In this document: piece by piece, positions 7,023-15,008 of the stretch | How the letters are laid out: every line of letters starts with the position of its first letter | Position numbering within the stretch: position 1 is the stretch's first letter | NCBI GenBank assembly: GCA_965200825.1 | Contig: OZ241385.1 | Coordinates: 1,550,001 to 1,614,000 of the forward strand | DNA from: Bin80 sp026709335 | Lineage (GTDB): Bacteria > Bacteroidota > Rhodothermia > Rhodothermales > Bin80 | DNA length: 64,000 nt | Direction: 5' to 3' | Notes under the pieces: generated by a model | The model's database searches: none | What the model saw: the letters and a program-made list of their open reading frames with translations, nothing else | Told to the model about the DNA's origin: nothing | Program-made: the position numbers and the translations under genes

Positions 7023-9216
7023 TATCAACACGCTTGATACGCTCAATCAAGCGCTTAAGATGCTTAAGGTCACTGACTTGTAAAATGATCGTTCCTTCAA
7101 AAAATCCATCTTCTGTTTTCAACGTGATTGATCGGATATTGGTCTTAAGGTTCCGAGAGATCACAGTGGTTAAGTCGTGAATGATTCCAACCCGATCTTC
7201 TCCGATGACTCGCAAACCCACCACGAATCGTACATCCTTCTGTCGACTCCAGGTGCAGGATTGAATTCGATCAGGGTAATTGATCAAGAGATGTGCGGCA
7301 TTTCGACATCCGGTGCGATGGATATTGATTGAACCAGATTTGCTTGTGTACCCAAAGACCGCATCACCCGGAATGGGATTACAGCAAGAAGCATATACCG
7401 TGGCAATGCCCTTAATCCGCTCTCCGTTGATGAGTAAAGCTTCTGCTCCACTATACTGTGCATGCTCAAGAAAGGAAATTGGGGATTCCTCCTCGACTTC
7501 TACTTCCTCAGATTCTGGAGGATTACCCGTCCGCAAATATTGAATCAGATCCTGTATATCAAGGAGGCCCGAAGAAATTTCATAAAACATTTGTGCTGGT
7601 GTCGCATATTTGAACTGGGTTGCCAGACGTATCAATTCCTCTTCCGTCAGCGAAATTTTTGCCCGTTTGGCTTTCTTTTCCCAAAGCTGTCGACCATAGC
7701 GTATAGCTTCACGCCGCTGTTCATTGATGCGATGACGAATTTGGCTACGCGCTTTATGTGTTACCACAAACTTGATCCATCCCGGATTGGCGGTAATCTT
7801 TTTGGATGTAATGATCTCAACTTGGTCACCACTTGTGAGCTTGTGGGAGAGAGGAACCATTTTTCCATTGACTTTTGCACCAATGCAGTGAAACCCTACA
7901 TCAGTGTGAATCTGGAATGCAAAATCCACCGGTGTGGCACTTTTGGGAAGTGTCTTCAGATCCCCGCGTGGAGTGAACACATAAATTTCGTCTGTATAGA
8001 GATCCAAGCTAAATTCCTGAACAAATTCGGTTGCCTGTTCGGTATCAGGATTCTCCATCAAATCATGAACCCAACTCAGGAACTGATCCATTTTGGCGTC
8101 CATTCCCTCTACCCCTTCTTTGTACTTCCAGTGAGCTGCGACACCACGTTCGGCGATTTCATGCATCTCTTGCGTCCGAATTTGAACCTCCATGCGATGC
8201 CCCTCCGAATCCAATACTGTTGTATGTAGGCTCTGATAACCGTTTGACTTGGGGACAGAAATAAAATCCCTGAAGCGCTCCGGAATCGGCTTGTAAAGAT
8301 CCGTTACAATGGAATATACCCGCCAACAATCTTCTTTGCCTTTTCCTCCGCCCGTCTTTAGAATTATCCGAATGGCGAATACATCGTAGATTTCCTGGAG
8401 CGGTTTATTTTGAATCCGCATTTTTCGGAAAATTGAATATAGATTCTTAGAACGCCCCTTGATTTCGAACTCAAACCCTTGTTTATGGAGACTATTACGA
8501 AGAGGGACAATAAATCGGAGTATATGAGATTCTCTCTCTTGCCTACTCCCTTTCAACCCGGAAACGATGGTAGAGTATGCTTCGGGTTCAAGAATCTTAA
8601 GGGCTAGATCTTCCAACTCACTTTTGATTCGTTGCAACCCAAAACGATGAGCCAAAGGAGCAAACAGGCTTAATGTTTCTGTGGCAATCTTAAGTTGTTT
8701 GGAGTGAGGTAGCGATTCCAGTGTCTTCATGTTGTGCAAGCGATCAGCGAACTTCACGAAGATAACACGTACATCCTGTGCCATAGAAAGAATGAGTTTA
8801 CGAACATTTTCCGCTTGACCAAGAGCGCGGTTCGTATAAATACCTCGAATCTTTGTCAACCCATCAATCAGCAGGGCCATCTGTTCTCCAAACTCCGATC
8901 GGATAATTTCAATTGTCAGATCAGTATCCTCTACTACATCATGTAGCAGTGCTGCACCAACACTGGTGTCATCAAGTCGGATTTCCCGGGCTACAATGCG
9001 TGCAACAGCGAGGGGATGTGAGATATAAAGTTCGCCTGAGGCTCGCTGGTCATTTCTATGAGCCCAGTAGCTAAGTTTAAATGCTCGCCGAATCATCAAT
9101 TCGTCAACCGAAGGAAGGAATTGGTGGCATTCTGCAACCAACTCATCCAACTCGTGCCTGTAAGGTTCTGCAATCTTTACATCACGTTCTTGAAGAATCC
9201 CCGATGCTTCCAACAT
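6991..9216 (-). CDS. relA: Bifunctional (p)ppGpp synthetase/hydrolase (RelA/SpoT, Rsh type)
   Basis: 741 residues with the full Rsh order. The HD hydrolase domain (ISHPLAVA, then ALLHDVVEDTD) keeps the metal-binding HD pair. The synthetase domain has RSKNLYSIFRKM, RFRDFISVPKSNGYQSLHTTV and EVQIRTQEMHEIAERGVAAHWKYK. A TGS domain follows (DEIYVFTPRGDLKTLPKSATPVDFAFQIHT), then a zinc-finger-like CCNPIPGDAVFGY region and a C-terminal ACT domain. Both catalytic halves look intact, so it should both make and degrade the alarmone in the stringent response. The start is the ATG at 9216. No strong Shine-Dalgarno sequence was seen. Confidence 0.96.
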   Translation of the reverse strand: MLEASGILQERDVKIAEPYRHELDELVAECHQFLPSVDELMIRRAFKLSYWAHRNDQRASGELYISHPLAVARIVAREIRLDDTSVGAALLHDVVEDTDLTIEIIRSEFGEQMALLIDGLTKIRGIYTNRALGQAENVRKLILSMAQDVRVIFVKFADRLHNMKTLESLPHSKQLKIATETLSLFAPLAHRFGLQRIKSELEDLALKILEPEAYSTIVSGLKGSRQERESHILRFIVPLRNSLHKQGFEFEIKGRSKNLYSIFRKMRIQNKPLQEIYDVFAIRIILKTGGGKGKEDCWRVYSIVTDLYKPIPERFRDFISVPKSNGYQSLHTTVLDSEGHRMEVQIRTQEMHEIAERGVAAHWKYKEGVEGMDAKMDQFLSWVHDLMENPDTEQATEFVQEFSLDLYTDEIYVFTPRGDLKTLPKSATPVDFAFQIHTDVGFHCIGAKVNGKMVPLSHKLTSGDQVEIITSKKITANPGWIKFVVTHKARSQIRHRINEQRREAIRYGRQLWEKKAKRAKISLTEEELIRLATQFKYATPAQMFYEISSGLLDIQDLIQYLRTGNPPESEEVEVEEESPISFLEHAQYSGAEALLINGERIKGIATVYASCCNPIPGDAVFGYTSKSGSINIHRTGCRNAAHLLINYPDRIQSCTWSRQKDVRFVVGLRVIGEDRVGIIHDLTTVISRNLKTNIRSITLKTEDGFFEGTIILQVSDLKHLKRLIERIKRVDNVQGVYRFEE

Positions 9217-9305
9217 CTAGCATATAATTGGTCTATTTTAATAGCCTAAAGGTACAAACCAATTAAATGATCTAGAATCATTCCACCATTTTTCTTTAGA
9301 TCCGT

Positions 9306-9494
9306 ATGAAGGAAAACAATTATCGAGGCGTATTGCAATCCAAAGCATTTACTGCAGAAGTGAGAAATGTGGTACTACAGAAACAACTTGATATGAAATA
9401 TGGGCGTATAGGACGTACTCCACCTAAACCCCGTGGATTCAATGGATGTGCTCTCAAAGCAAAAAAGTCTAACGAATTACTCGGGAGTTTCTGA
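9306..9494 (+). CDS. Doubtful small ORF (62 aa)
   Basis: MKENNYRGVLQSKAF... has no recognised motif and no ribosome binding site. It lies between relA and the repeat region, at the left edge of the island. It is basic (many K and R). It could be a gene fragment or chance. Confidence 0.25.
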   Translation: MKENNYRGVLQSKAFTAEVRNVVLQKQLDMKYGRIGRTPPKPRGFNGCALKAKKSNELLGSF

Positions 9495-9664
9495 CAGCTT
9501 TTTCTTCTGTTTTAGACCGCCCTTGAAACAATAAAATAGGACCATTTTGTCCTTCTAAATCATTCCTTAAATTCAAAAATTTAAGGGCCTCTCAACCTTC
9601 CAATTCAGGTCAAAAAAACACCTCCCTACAGGTGAAATAGAATCGGTCACATCCCCTGAATATT

Positions 9665-9774
9665 GCCAAAGCGTGACCGATCTGTGACCGATTGAGAATC
9701 GGTCACATCGGTCACACATCATAAAATCGGTCACATCGGTCACGGAATCGGTCACAGATCGGTCACGCTTTGGC
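9665..9774. repeat. Perfect 29-bp inverted repeat enclosing four octamers
   Basis: Arms at 9665-9693 and 9746-9774 are exact reverse complements. Each begins or ends with GCCAAAGCG/CGCTTTGGC and contains two octamers spaced 11 bp. The 52-bp centre holds four direct octamers as two pairs spaced 9 bp. This symmetric layout is the core of the array. Confidence 0.92.
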
Positions 9775-9843
9775 AGTTCATAACTTCCTATTAAATAGTA
9801 ACTTACAAGTAAAAATTAAATTTGTGACCGATGTGACCGAGCT

Positions 9844-9874
9844 TTTTTCCAGTACGCGCGTACGTGAGGAAAAA
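9844..9874. repeat. Nested palindrome beside AT-rich DNA
   Basis: TTTTTCC (9844-9850) pairs with GGAAAAA (9868-9874) around the 12-bp palindrome GTACGCGCGTAC (9852-9863). AT-rich DNA follows at once. It could form a cruciform or be a protein site in the putative origin. Confidence 0.6.
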
Positions 9875-9930
9875 TAAAAAGATAAAATATATGTTTAGTA
9901 TAAAATAAAAAACGTTATACTCATCAAAAA

Positions 9931-9952
9931 CCACTTATTTATAAGTAAGTGG
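9931..9952. repeat. Short inverted repeat between octamer groups
   Basis: CCACTTA and TAAGTGG flank the centre; the inner ACTTAT/ATAAGT gives an alternative pairing. It lies 9 bp before the last octamer pair at 9961-9977. Confidence 0.45.
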
Positions 9953-10341
9953 ACAAAAGGTCGGTCACATCGGTCACACCAGTATTTTTGATAAATTTGG
10001 TATATTTGTAGTAAGTGTGATTTTGATGGGACGATTCTTGAAATTCTATGCTCACATTCACATCCTATTTTACCACTTTACAATCTTAGTTTTCGTCGAG
10101 TCCAACTGGCATTGTATTTCATCCATAGTCCATGTCGTTTTCTGGCAGATGCTTCTAATCTTTGAAGATGTATCTCGTGAATTTTTCGTGTTTCTCGATT
10201 TACATTTTCAGCACCAAACTTGCACGACTTCATCGGGGATTTACATCCAAATTGAACATTCTTGATCTCAATTAATTGCTATTTTGAAACTATGATAAGC
10301 CTCACCGCGTCCAATGGTGTTCCATATCATATTTCCTCATC

Positions 10342-11550
10342 ATGTCTGATTTTATGGATCCAGAGGCCTCTCACAGGTCAAATATTTTCGCTGACCGCGG
10401 AGTTGCGAGATATTTTCATGGACGGACACAAATCCGGTATGATTTCAATGACCTTTTGAGACTTGCACTTACGAGAGAGGATGCCAGAACAACTATGTTG
10501 ATTCAGGGAGCACCAGGTGCGGGGAAGACGGCCTTGTTGGAAGAAATGGCTCTGGATGCCTTAGAAAAACGATGGGGTGTCGTTGAAATAAATTTTGATG
10601 ACTTGTATAATCCTGCCCATATGGCACAAACCCTTGGAAAACCCTATGTTTCAAGCAGGCAGATTTCCTTCAAAGGCGATATAAAATTGGTTGGTGGACA
10701 GCGTCTTAAAGAAATTGCAGGAGAGGCGAGCGTCTCCCATGTGCTTGGGAACTTGAATCCTACATGGGGGTTGCTTTTAATTCTGGATGAAGCTCAACAT
10801 GTTGGCGATTTCAAAAATATCCCAGATAAGAAGATTCAGGTAACATCAACATTGACAAAGATTCATAACGGTAAATTTCCCTATCCAGTGATTTTACTCG
10901 CGGCAGGATTGGGACAGACAGAGGAATCCTTCCGTTTGCATGGAGTTTCTAGATTTAAGGGAGGATGTTTTGTAGAATTGGGAGCATTAGACAAAGCCGC
11001 AGAGTCTGCGGTCATCAAGGATTGGCTAATCAAAGAGGGAGGAGCTAAGGGAGACCCTACTCCATGGATAGAAATGATTGCCCAGAAAACACATGGTTGG
11101 CCTCAGCATATTACAGCGTATGGAGATGCTGCAGCCAAGCAGATTAAGAATGATCATGGAGAGATGACCACAGAAGGCTTGGACATTGTGTATCAAGTGG
11201 GAGAGGAAAGACGGGAGGCATATTACAAACAGCGTGCAAAAGGAATCAGCGGCAAAGAACGCTGTAGTTTGGCGAAATTGATCCAAAACATTGTGCCTGA
11301 AAAAGGGATTGATAAGGAAGATATTGAGTCAATTTTATTACAGGAGTACAACGATCCAGAGAAAGCGAAGAGTCTGTTTAAGAAAGCAGTAGAGCGTGGA
11401 ATCTTCCACAGCCAAGATGAAGTCTATAATATTCCGATTCCGTCTATGCGTAGTTGGTTGATCTCTAACTATGCACGTGAACGAATGGAATTTCCCTATG
11501 CACCCCAACCGAATCCTGTATTACGTGACCGAGATTCTATGGAACGCTGA
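10342..11550 (+). CDS. AAA-type ATPase, Orc1/Cdc6- or TniB-like, next to the iteron array
   Basis: 402 residues. Walker A GAPGAGKT is at residues 56-63 and Walker B LLLILDEAQH near 144-153, in a STAND/ORC-like AAA core. A C-terminal part (SLFKKAVERGIFHSQDEVYNIPIPSMRSWL) looks like a winged-helix module. Such proteins bind DNA or load other factors using ATP. Because the first gene after the octamer array is this ATPase, a role as replication initiator or loader for the element is a reasonable inference but is not shown. The start ATG follows a long untranslated stretch. The gene precedes the parA gene in the same direction. Confidence 0.65.
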   Translation: MSDFMDPEASHRSNIFADRGVARYFHGRTQIRYDFNDLLRLALTREDARTTMLIQGAPGAGKTALLEEMALDALEKRWGVVEINFDDLYNPAHMAQTLGKPYVSSRQISFKGDIKLVGGQRLKEIAGEASVSHVLGNLNPTWGLLLILDEAQHVGDFKNIPDKKIQVTSTLTKIHNGKFPYPVILLAAGLGQTEESFRLHGVSRFKGGCFVELGALDKAAESAVIKDWLIKEGGAKGDPTPWIEMIAQKTHGWPQHITAYGDAAAKQIKNDHGEMTTEGLDIVYQVGEERREAYYKQRAKGISGKERCSLAKLIQNIVPEKGIDKEDIESILLQEYNDPEKAKSLFKKAVERGIFHSQDEVYNIPIPSMRSWLISNYARERMEFPYAPQPNPVLRDRDSMER

Positions 11551-11564
11551 CACCTGCATCAAAT

Positions 11565-11670
11565 TTGCGGTTAGGCCCACAGATACGGGCTAAAATCAAC
11601 CACTGCAAAAAAAGATTCCCCCTACCCCTACTTTCGGAAAAAGCGTCCAGATTTAGCGTGAAGCTCTGTT
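11565..11670. repeat. Duplicated intergenic segment, copy 1
   Basis: Non-coding DNA after the ATPase gene that aligns with 13375-13480. Shared blocks include ATTTGC, CAGA-A/T-ACGG, CTAAAATCAA, AAAAAAG and CAGATTTA in the same order. Alignment was done by eye. Confidence 0.55.
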
Positions 11671-11731
11671 TACGATCCTCCTATGATCCCTGAATCATTT
11701 TTATTTTAGTGTGCATCTGAAATTTTGGAAC

Positions 11732-11746
11732 ACTTGTTTTCATGAT
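11732..11746 (+). promoter_or_regulatory. Island motif ACTTGTTTTCATGAT upstream of parA
   Basis: Its reverse complement fits ATCA-[AT]-[GA]-AAAACAAGT, also found at 13567-13581, 20755-20769 and 35232-35246. The ACTTGTTTT strand points toward parA, whose start is 42 bp from the motif end. It may be part of a promoter or an operator. Confidence 0.4.
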
Positions 11747-11787
11747 CCGTTTATGGTCAATCCAGAAAATACAATCATGACAACATT

Positions 11788-12450
11788 ATGGCAGTTATTG
11801 CAATTCTCAACCCTAAGGGTGGGGTTGGAAAAACCACGCTAGCGACTAATCTTGCTGGCGAAATTCTCCGCCGTGGAATGAAAACTCTACTGGTGGACTC
11901 CGATCCACAGGGATCTACTCTTGACTGGGGATACATTCGCGAGAGACAGGATGTGACTTCCATGAAAATTATGGGACTCAGCACACTTTCAAAAATCAAG
12001 ACGATCAAAAACCTTCAAATGAGTTATGATCATGTGATTCTGGATGGGTCTGCCAGATTAGAAGAATTATCTTTGGCTGCAATCAAAGTATCTAACGCGG
12101 TTTTGATTCCGGTGCGTCCTAGTGCAATGGATTTGTGGGCAGTGAGACCGATCATTAAATTGATCCAACAGCAACAACAACAGCTTATCAAAGCTTTTGG
12201 AGGAATCAAGCAACTCCACTGCGCATTTTGTGTGACTCAACAGATTGGCAGAACGCTCCTTGCACGGGAGATTGGTGGGGCGGCCTCGGATTTAGGAGTT
12301 CCCGTTCTTTCTGGGCGGATGAATTATCGAGTCGCTTACGCACGGGCGGCACAGTTAGGATTGACGGTTCAAGAACTGGAGCCTGAGGGAAAAGCGGCAG
12401 AGGAAACGGAACAGTTAACCACAGAAATTCTTAAATTTGTCCAACCATGA
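11788..12450 (+). CDS. parA: ParA-family partition ATPase (small, ParF-like)
   Basis: 220 residues. The deviant Walker A KGGVGKT (residues 10-16, with the signature lysine), the switch segment DSDPQGSTLDW and the VILDGSARLEE Walker B region identify a MinD/ParA ATPase. The short length without an N-terminal DNA-binding domain places it with ParF-type (type Ib) plasmid partition ATPases. These pair with a ribbon-helix-helix centromere-binding protein. Exactly such a gene overlaps its stop (ATGA at 12447-12450). The Walker B region has DGSAR where many ParA proteins have D-T/C-P. Confidence 0.92.
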   Translation: MAVIAILNPKGGVGKTTLATNLAGEILRRGMKTLLVDSDPQGSTLDWGYIRERQDVTSMKIMGLSTLSKIKTIKNLQMSYDHVILDGSARLEELSLAAIKVSNAVLIPVRPSAMDLWAVRPIIKLIQQQQQQLIKAFGGIKQLHCAFCVTQQIGRTLLAREIGGAASDLGVPVLSGRMNYRVAYARAAQLGLTVQELEPEGKAAEETEQLTTEILKFVQP

Positions 12451-12893
12451 CTACATCTGGAAAACTCGGCCTTGATCAGAACACTCAGCACCATGAGAAC
12501 CCTGCTGTGATACGGCTTGATCAAAAGATTTCTGGCAATAGTGCATTGATGCATACCAATATTCATTTCCCTCTGGAATTGCATACCCAACTTCGTATGC
12601 ATGCAGCCATCGGTGAAACCACACTCCGAGAGTTGATTCGTACGGTATTAGAACAGTGGATTAGAACTCATGGCATGGATTTGGATAAGATATCTCGCGG
12701 TGAAGTGATAATTCCAGCCGAACCAGACGGAAGAGCAAATCCTGGTCAAGGAGGAGCAAATCAGACATACGGAGTTTTTGTTGCCCATGATGTCTACTTG
12801 AGAATTAAAGAAATTTCTGAACTCATGGGTTTGACAATGCGAGGAATCATTGTCGGAATCATGAAGGAATGGACTAAGGAGCATTGTGCTTAA
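12447..12893 (+). CDS. Partition/DNA-binding protein with two ribbon-helix-helix motifs (ParG-like), copy 1
   Basis: 148 residues, translationally coupled to parA by ATGA. Two segments read as ribbon-helix-helix units: residues about 37-75 (TNIHFPLELHTQLRMHA, then LRELIRTVLEQWI) and about 108-144 (YGVFVAHDVYLRIKEIS, then MRGIIVGIMKEWT). A single RHH normally needs a dimer; two in one chain would make a self-contained DNA-binding unit or bridge two sites. The N-terminus has HHENPAV, shared with the next gene. From its position it is the likely centromere-binding partner of ParA and possible reader of the TCGGTCAC array. Confidence 0.7.
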   Translation: MTTSGKLGLDQNTQHHENPAVIRLDQKISGNSALMHTNIHFPLELHTQLRMHAAIGETTLRELIRTVLEQWIRTHGMDLDKISRGEVIIPAEPDGRANPGQGGANQTYGVFVAHDVYLRIKEISELMGLTMRGIIVGIMKEWTKEHCA

Positions 12894-12921
12894 TCTCAGA
12901 TTTCAAAACGTCCTATTAACC

Positions 12922-13374
12922 ATGCCGACATCTTCTAAGAATTTCAACCTTGGATGGGAATCTTTCCGTCAGCATGAGAATCCAGCTGCAACCGTACTTG
13001 AGCAAAAACTTTCCGACAAGAATGCGATCAAGTGTTGCAACATCTATTTCCCCGTGGACTTACATAGGCAATTATCTCGTCATGCGAATCAAAAAAGAAT
13101 CCCACTGCGTGAACTAGTTCGCACGGTGATTGAAAATTGGTTGGTGGTTCATGCGAGTGATATGGATAAAATTCAGAGTGGAGAGGTGAACATTCCCGCA
13201 GTGGGAGATGGCAGGAAAACAAAGGAAGATCGAGGTGAATTACAGAACATCGTTGCTCACCTGCCTAGGGACATTCACCAAAAACTCAAGCAGGTCACCA
13301 TACTCAGAAAACTGACGATGCGAGGGATTGTTGTTGGAATCATGCAGGAATGGGCATCTGAAAACTGTGCTTAA
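12922..13374 (+). CDS. Partition/DNA-binding protein with two ribbon-helix-helix motifs, copy 2
   Basis: Start chosen at the ATG of MPTSSKNFNLG (12922), since the preceding 12 codons lack similarity to copy 1. The 150-residue product aligns along its whole length with copy 1: QHENPAATVLEQK, NIYFPVDLHRQLSRHANQ, LRELVRTVIENWL, EVNIPA, then LPRDIHQKLKQVT and LTMRGIVVGIMQEWASENCA. The two genes are a tandem duplication that has diverged. Keeping both suggests a hetero-oligomer or two different DNA targets. Confidence 0.7.
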   Translation: MPTSSKNFNLGWESFRQHENPAATVLEQKLSDKNAIKCCNIYFPVDLHRQLSRHANQKRIPLRELVRTVIENWLVVHASDMDKIQSGEVNIPAVGDGRKTKEDRGELQNIVAHLPRDIHQKLKQVTILRKLTMRGIVVGIMQEWASENCA

Positions 13375-13480
13375 CCCCAGATTTGCTCCCAGACGTGCAG
13401 AAACGGAGCTAAAATCAATCATTTCTCAAAAAAGGAACGGGTATACATTTTCAACGGATGTGCGTCAGATTTAAGTTTAG
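13375..13480. repeat. Duplicated intergenic segment, copy 2
   Basis: Aligns with 11565-11670 (shared ATTTGC, CAGA, ACGG, CTAAAATCAA, AAAAAAGG, GTCAGATTTA in order). It lies directly after the second RHH gene. Confidence 0.55.
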
Positions 13481-13566
13481 CCCTATCTATGGAGAGTTGA
13501 TGGATGATCTCATATGTTCACCATCAGATTCAGCGACTTGATTTTTCAAATAGATATGTTTTATGA

Positions 13567-13581
13567 ATCAAGAAAACAAGT
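13567..13581 (-). promoter_or_regulatory. Island motif ATCAAGAAAACAAGT (orphan copy)
   Basis: Identical over 15 bases to 20755-20769. No gene starts downstream on the minus strand, so this copy may be a relic. Confidence 0.35.
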
Positions 13582-13666
13582 ATCGTATCTTCATGGAACC
13601 TTCATGTCCAACGGATCAAGTGATTGACCAGTGGCAGTTCGAATTTCATAATGTGGCTCTTCAATT

Positions 13667-13870
13667 TTATGAGTGGGCAGACTGTCCCTAGAATCCCTTT
13701 GGATAGAGATCTGGCCCTCCAAGATAGAAGTAGATTGCATCGGCAAATTATTCTTTATTCCGAAATCCTTGTGCACGAACTTTGACAGGTCTGATCCGAC
13801 TGTATATTGAGAGGCTTCTACCCTATACGTTTTACCGGTTAGTCTGATGCTCCAATTCTACGCTTTAAGC
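13667..13870 (-). repeat. Degenerate ~200-bp repeat, copy A (gene remnant)
   Basis: Direct repeat of 42183-42390, similar along its length by eye (shared AGATTGCATCGGCAAA, TTCTTTATT, GTGCAC, TGTATATT, TCTACGCTT). On the minus strand both copies translate in the same frame to related peptides with LSK, VH, D, IKN, LPMQS, ILE, SRD and LPT in order. This suggests remnants of one gene family. The family is not recognised. Confidence 0.6.
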
Positions 13871-14090
13871 CGAATAGGTTTTTCACCTACCTTTCCCTAA
13901 CACACTCGCCACGGTATCTGCTTATCGACACAAATATGTTCGATTGTTCGCTCCTGTTTTCTGCATAAAATCCCTCGCTTTACAGCACGCTTCAGGATAT
14001 CGGAGGCCAGCGTTCAACTCATACGGATCATACGGAGTTACTGAATATCATTGAAATATTGATCGAGTCTCCTGCAAACAATCAATCTCC

Positions 14091-14411
14091 TTGGCCTCAA
14101 AACTTTCTATCAACCTGCTAGACAGGGTATGGCACGAATATTGCTTCCATATCAACAGACTAATAAGGGATTCCTTGACAGACGAACTGGCTGTGTTACA
14201 GAAAACACTCTTGAACATTCAATTCCAGTCCGAAGCTCTTACCCACTCAGATAATGGAAATCCCGATTTGAAAGCCGAAATCAAAGTTGCTGAGGAATTT
14301 TGGAACTTTCTTGGCGGGGAGAATGCCTACCAAGACTTACTGGATTCCTTTGAAAGAGTTGGAATCAGTATGAGGGATGAAATTGACGAGTACTTTAGAA
14401 ATTTCCAATGA
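14091..14411 (+). pseudogene. Possible C-terminal fragment of a type II restriction endonuclease
   Basis: 106 residues from a TTG codon. The sequence LLDRVWHEYCFHINRLIRD, EFWNFLGGENAYQDLLDSF and ERVGISMRDEIDEYF resembles the end of some type II restriction enzymes; my memory points to the TdeIII family, but I cannot verify this. No catalytic PD-(D/E)XK motif is present, and no methyltransferase adjoins it, so it is probably a remnant. The real start is unclear because the upstream frame is short. Confidence 0.35.
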
Positions 14412-14437
14412 TAAAAGGAAAATCACGCTCCACTACA

Positions 14438-14725
14438 TTATTCTTCATAAGGCCACATGCTTACGGGAGCAAAACCAGCGTTCACTGCAACAAAGTGTGC
14501 TATCAAACGAAGGAGTTCAGCTGTTTTGGAATCAATGTCTTCAGTTGTTGAAAAACTAAACCAATAGGCTTTGTCGCTATACTTACATGACCAAGTTCCT
14601 TCCAAATGTTCTATATGATTCCAACATTTATTCAGAGCAATTACTGCTTTTCCCATTCTCTGGCTAGATTCTTCTGATTCTGGAATTGTAATGCAATTGA
14701 TATCGTGAGGATGATCAAATCTCAT
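14438..14725 (-). CDS. Hypothetical protein (95 aa)
   Basis: Begins MRFDHPHDINCITIPE and ends AGFAPVSMWPYEE. Its composition is that of a normal soluble protein, with tryptophans and a helical segment KTAELLRLIAHFVAVNAGF. No family recognised. It is convergent with the restriction-enzyme-like fragment, 26 bp apart. The 283 bp between it and the next gene (14726-15008) show nothing I can assign. Confidence 0.45.
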   Translation of the reverse strand: MRFDHPHDINCITIPESEESSQRMGKAVIALNKCWNHIEHLEGTWSCKYSDKAYWFSFSTTEDIDSKTAELLRLIAHFVAVNAGFAPVSMWPYEE

Positions 14726-15008
14726 CTATCTGAGCCAATTTCGAATTAATGGATGGATTTTTGATACTTCATTTATTTTCTTGTGTTCCAATTAGATGCT
14801 CAAAGGAATGAAGGGGTTCGCTTAAAAAGAAATTTTCACATACTCCTCCTAATCTCCAAAAATCGTGAATTTGTGGATAGCACATCCCGCAAGCCTTGGA
14901 GGATCATGCAGATTGATCCATAATGAGACTTGGGAATTAACAAAAAAGCTTTTTGACAGTGAGTAAATGTCATGTCACCTGATCAGACTATACTTTCCCT
15001 GTATCAAG

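Larger units (their letters stand above)
9643..9977. repeat. Iteron-like array: 13 copies of TCGGTCAC in both orientations
   Basis: Exact octamers on the plus strand start at 9643, 9699, 9708, 9727, 9736, 9748, 9759, 9961 and 9970. On the minus strand they occupy 9673-9680, 9684-9691, 9824-9831 and 9833-9840. Most occur in pairs spaced 9 bp (four pairs) or 11 bp (two pairs), start to start. Octamers this dense are not chance. The pattern fits multiple binding sites for a replication initiator or a partition protein encoded just downstream. It is not a CRISPR array: the units are short, inverted and lack unique spacers of constant length. Confidence 0.9.
9495..10341. other. Gene-poor origin/centromere-like region
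   Basis: 847 bp that hold the TCGGTCAC array (9643-9977), a nested palindrome (9844-9874), AT-rich DNA (about 9868-9930) and a 22-bp inverted repeat (9931-9952). Beyond 9978 little is clear. On the minus strand, 10078-10233 is open for 51 codons and encodes an Arg/Lys-rich peptide (MKSCKFGAENVNRE...), a weak candidate for a small gene or an older gene fragment. Plus-strand frames in this stretch give hydrophobic, low-quality peptides. Confidence 0.6.
13375..14090. other. Gene-poor stretch with two repeat types
   Basis: 716 bp. It begins with the second copy of the intergenic repeat (13375-13480), carries the island motif (13567-13581), and then the first copy of a ~200-bp degenerate repeat (13667-13870) shared with 42183-42390. 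A 61-codon minus-strand frame (13591-13776) covers that repeat, but the second copy has stop codons in the same frame. No other convincing gene. Confidence 0.55.

Noticed and set aside
7462..8229. Long plus-strand ORF (255 aa)
   Set aside because: It is antisense to relA, which is fully supported by its domains.
9643..9977. CRISPR array
   Set aside because: Units are only 8 bp, occur in both orientations and have no spacers of regular length; no cas genes nearby.
10017..10265. Plus-strand 82-aa ORF
   Set aside because: Hydrophobic, irregular composition with no motif; probably chance in AT-rich DNA.
13591..13776. Minus-strand 61-aa ORF as a real gene
   Set aside because: It spans repeat copy A and starts with GTG; copy B has stops in the same frame, so it is treated as a remnant.
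14091..14411. Complete restriction endonuclease
   Set aside because: Too short, no PD-(D/E)XK motif and no methyltransferase; kept only as a possible fragment.
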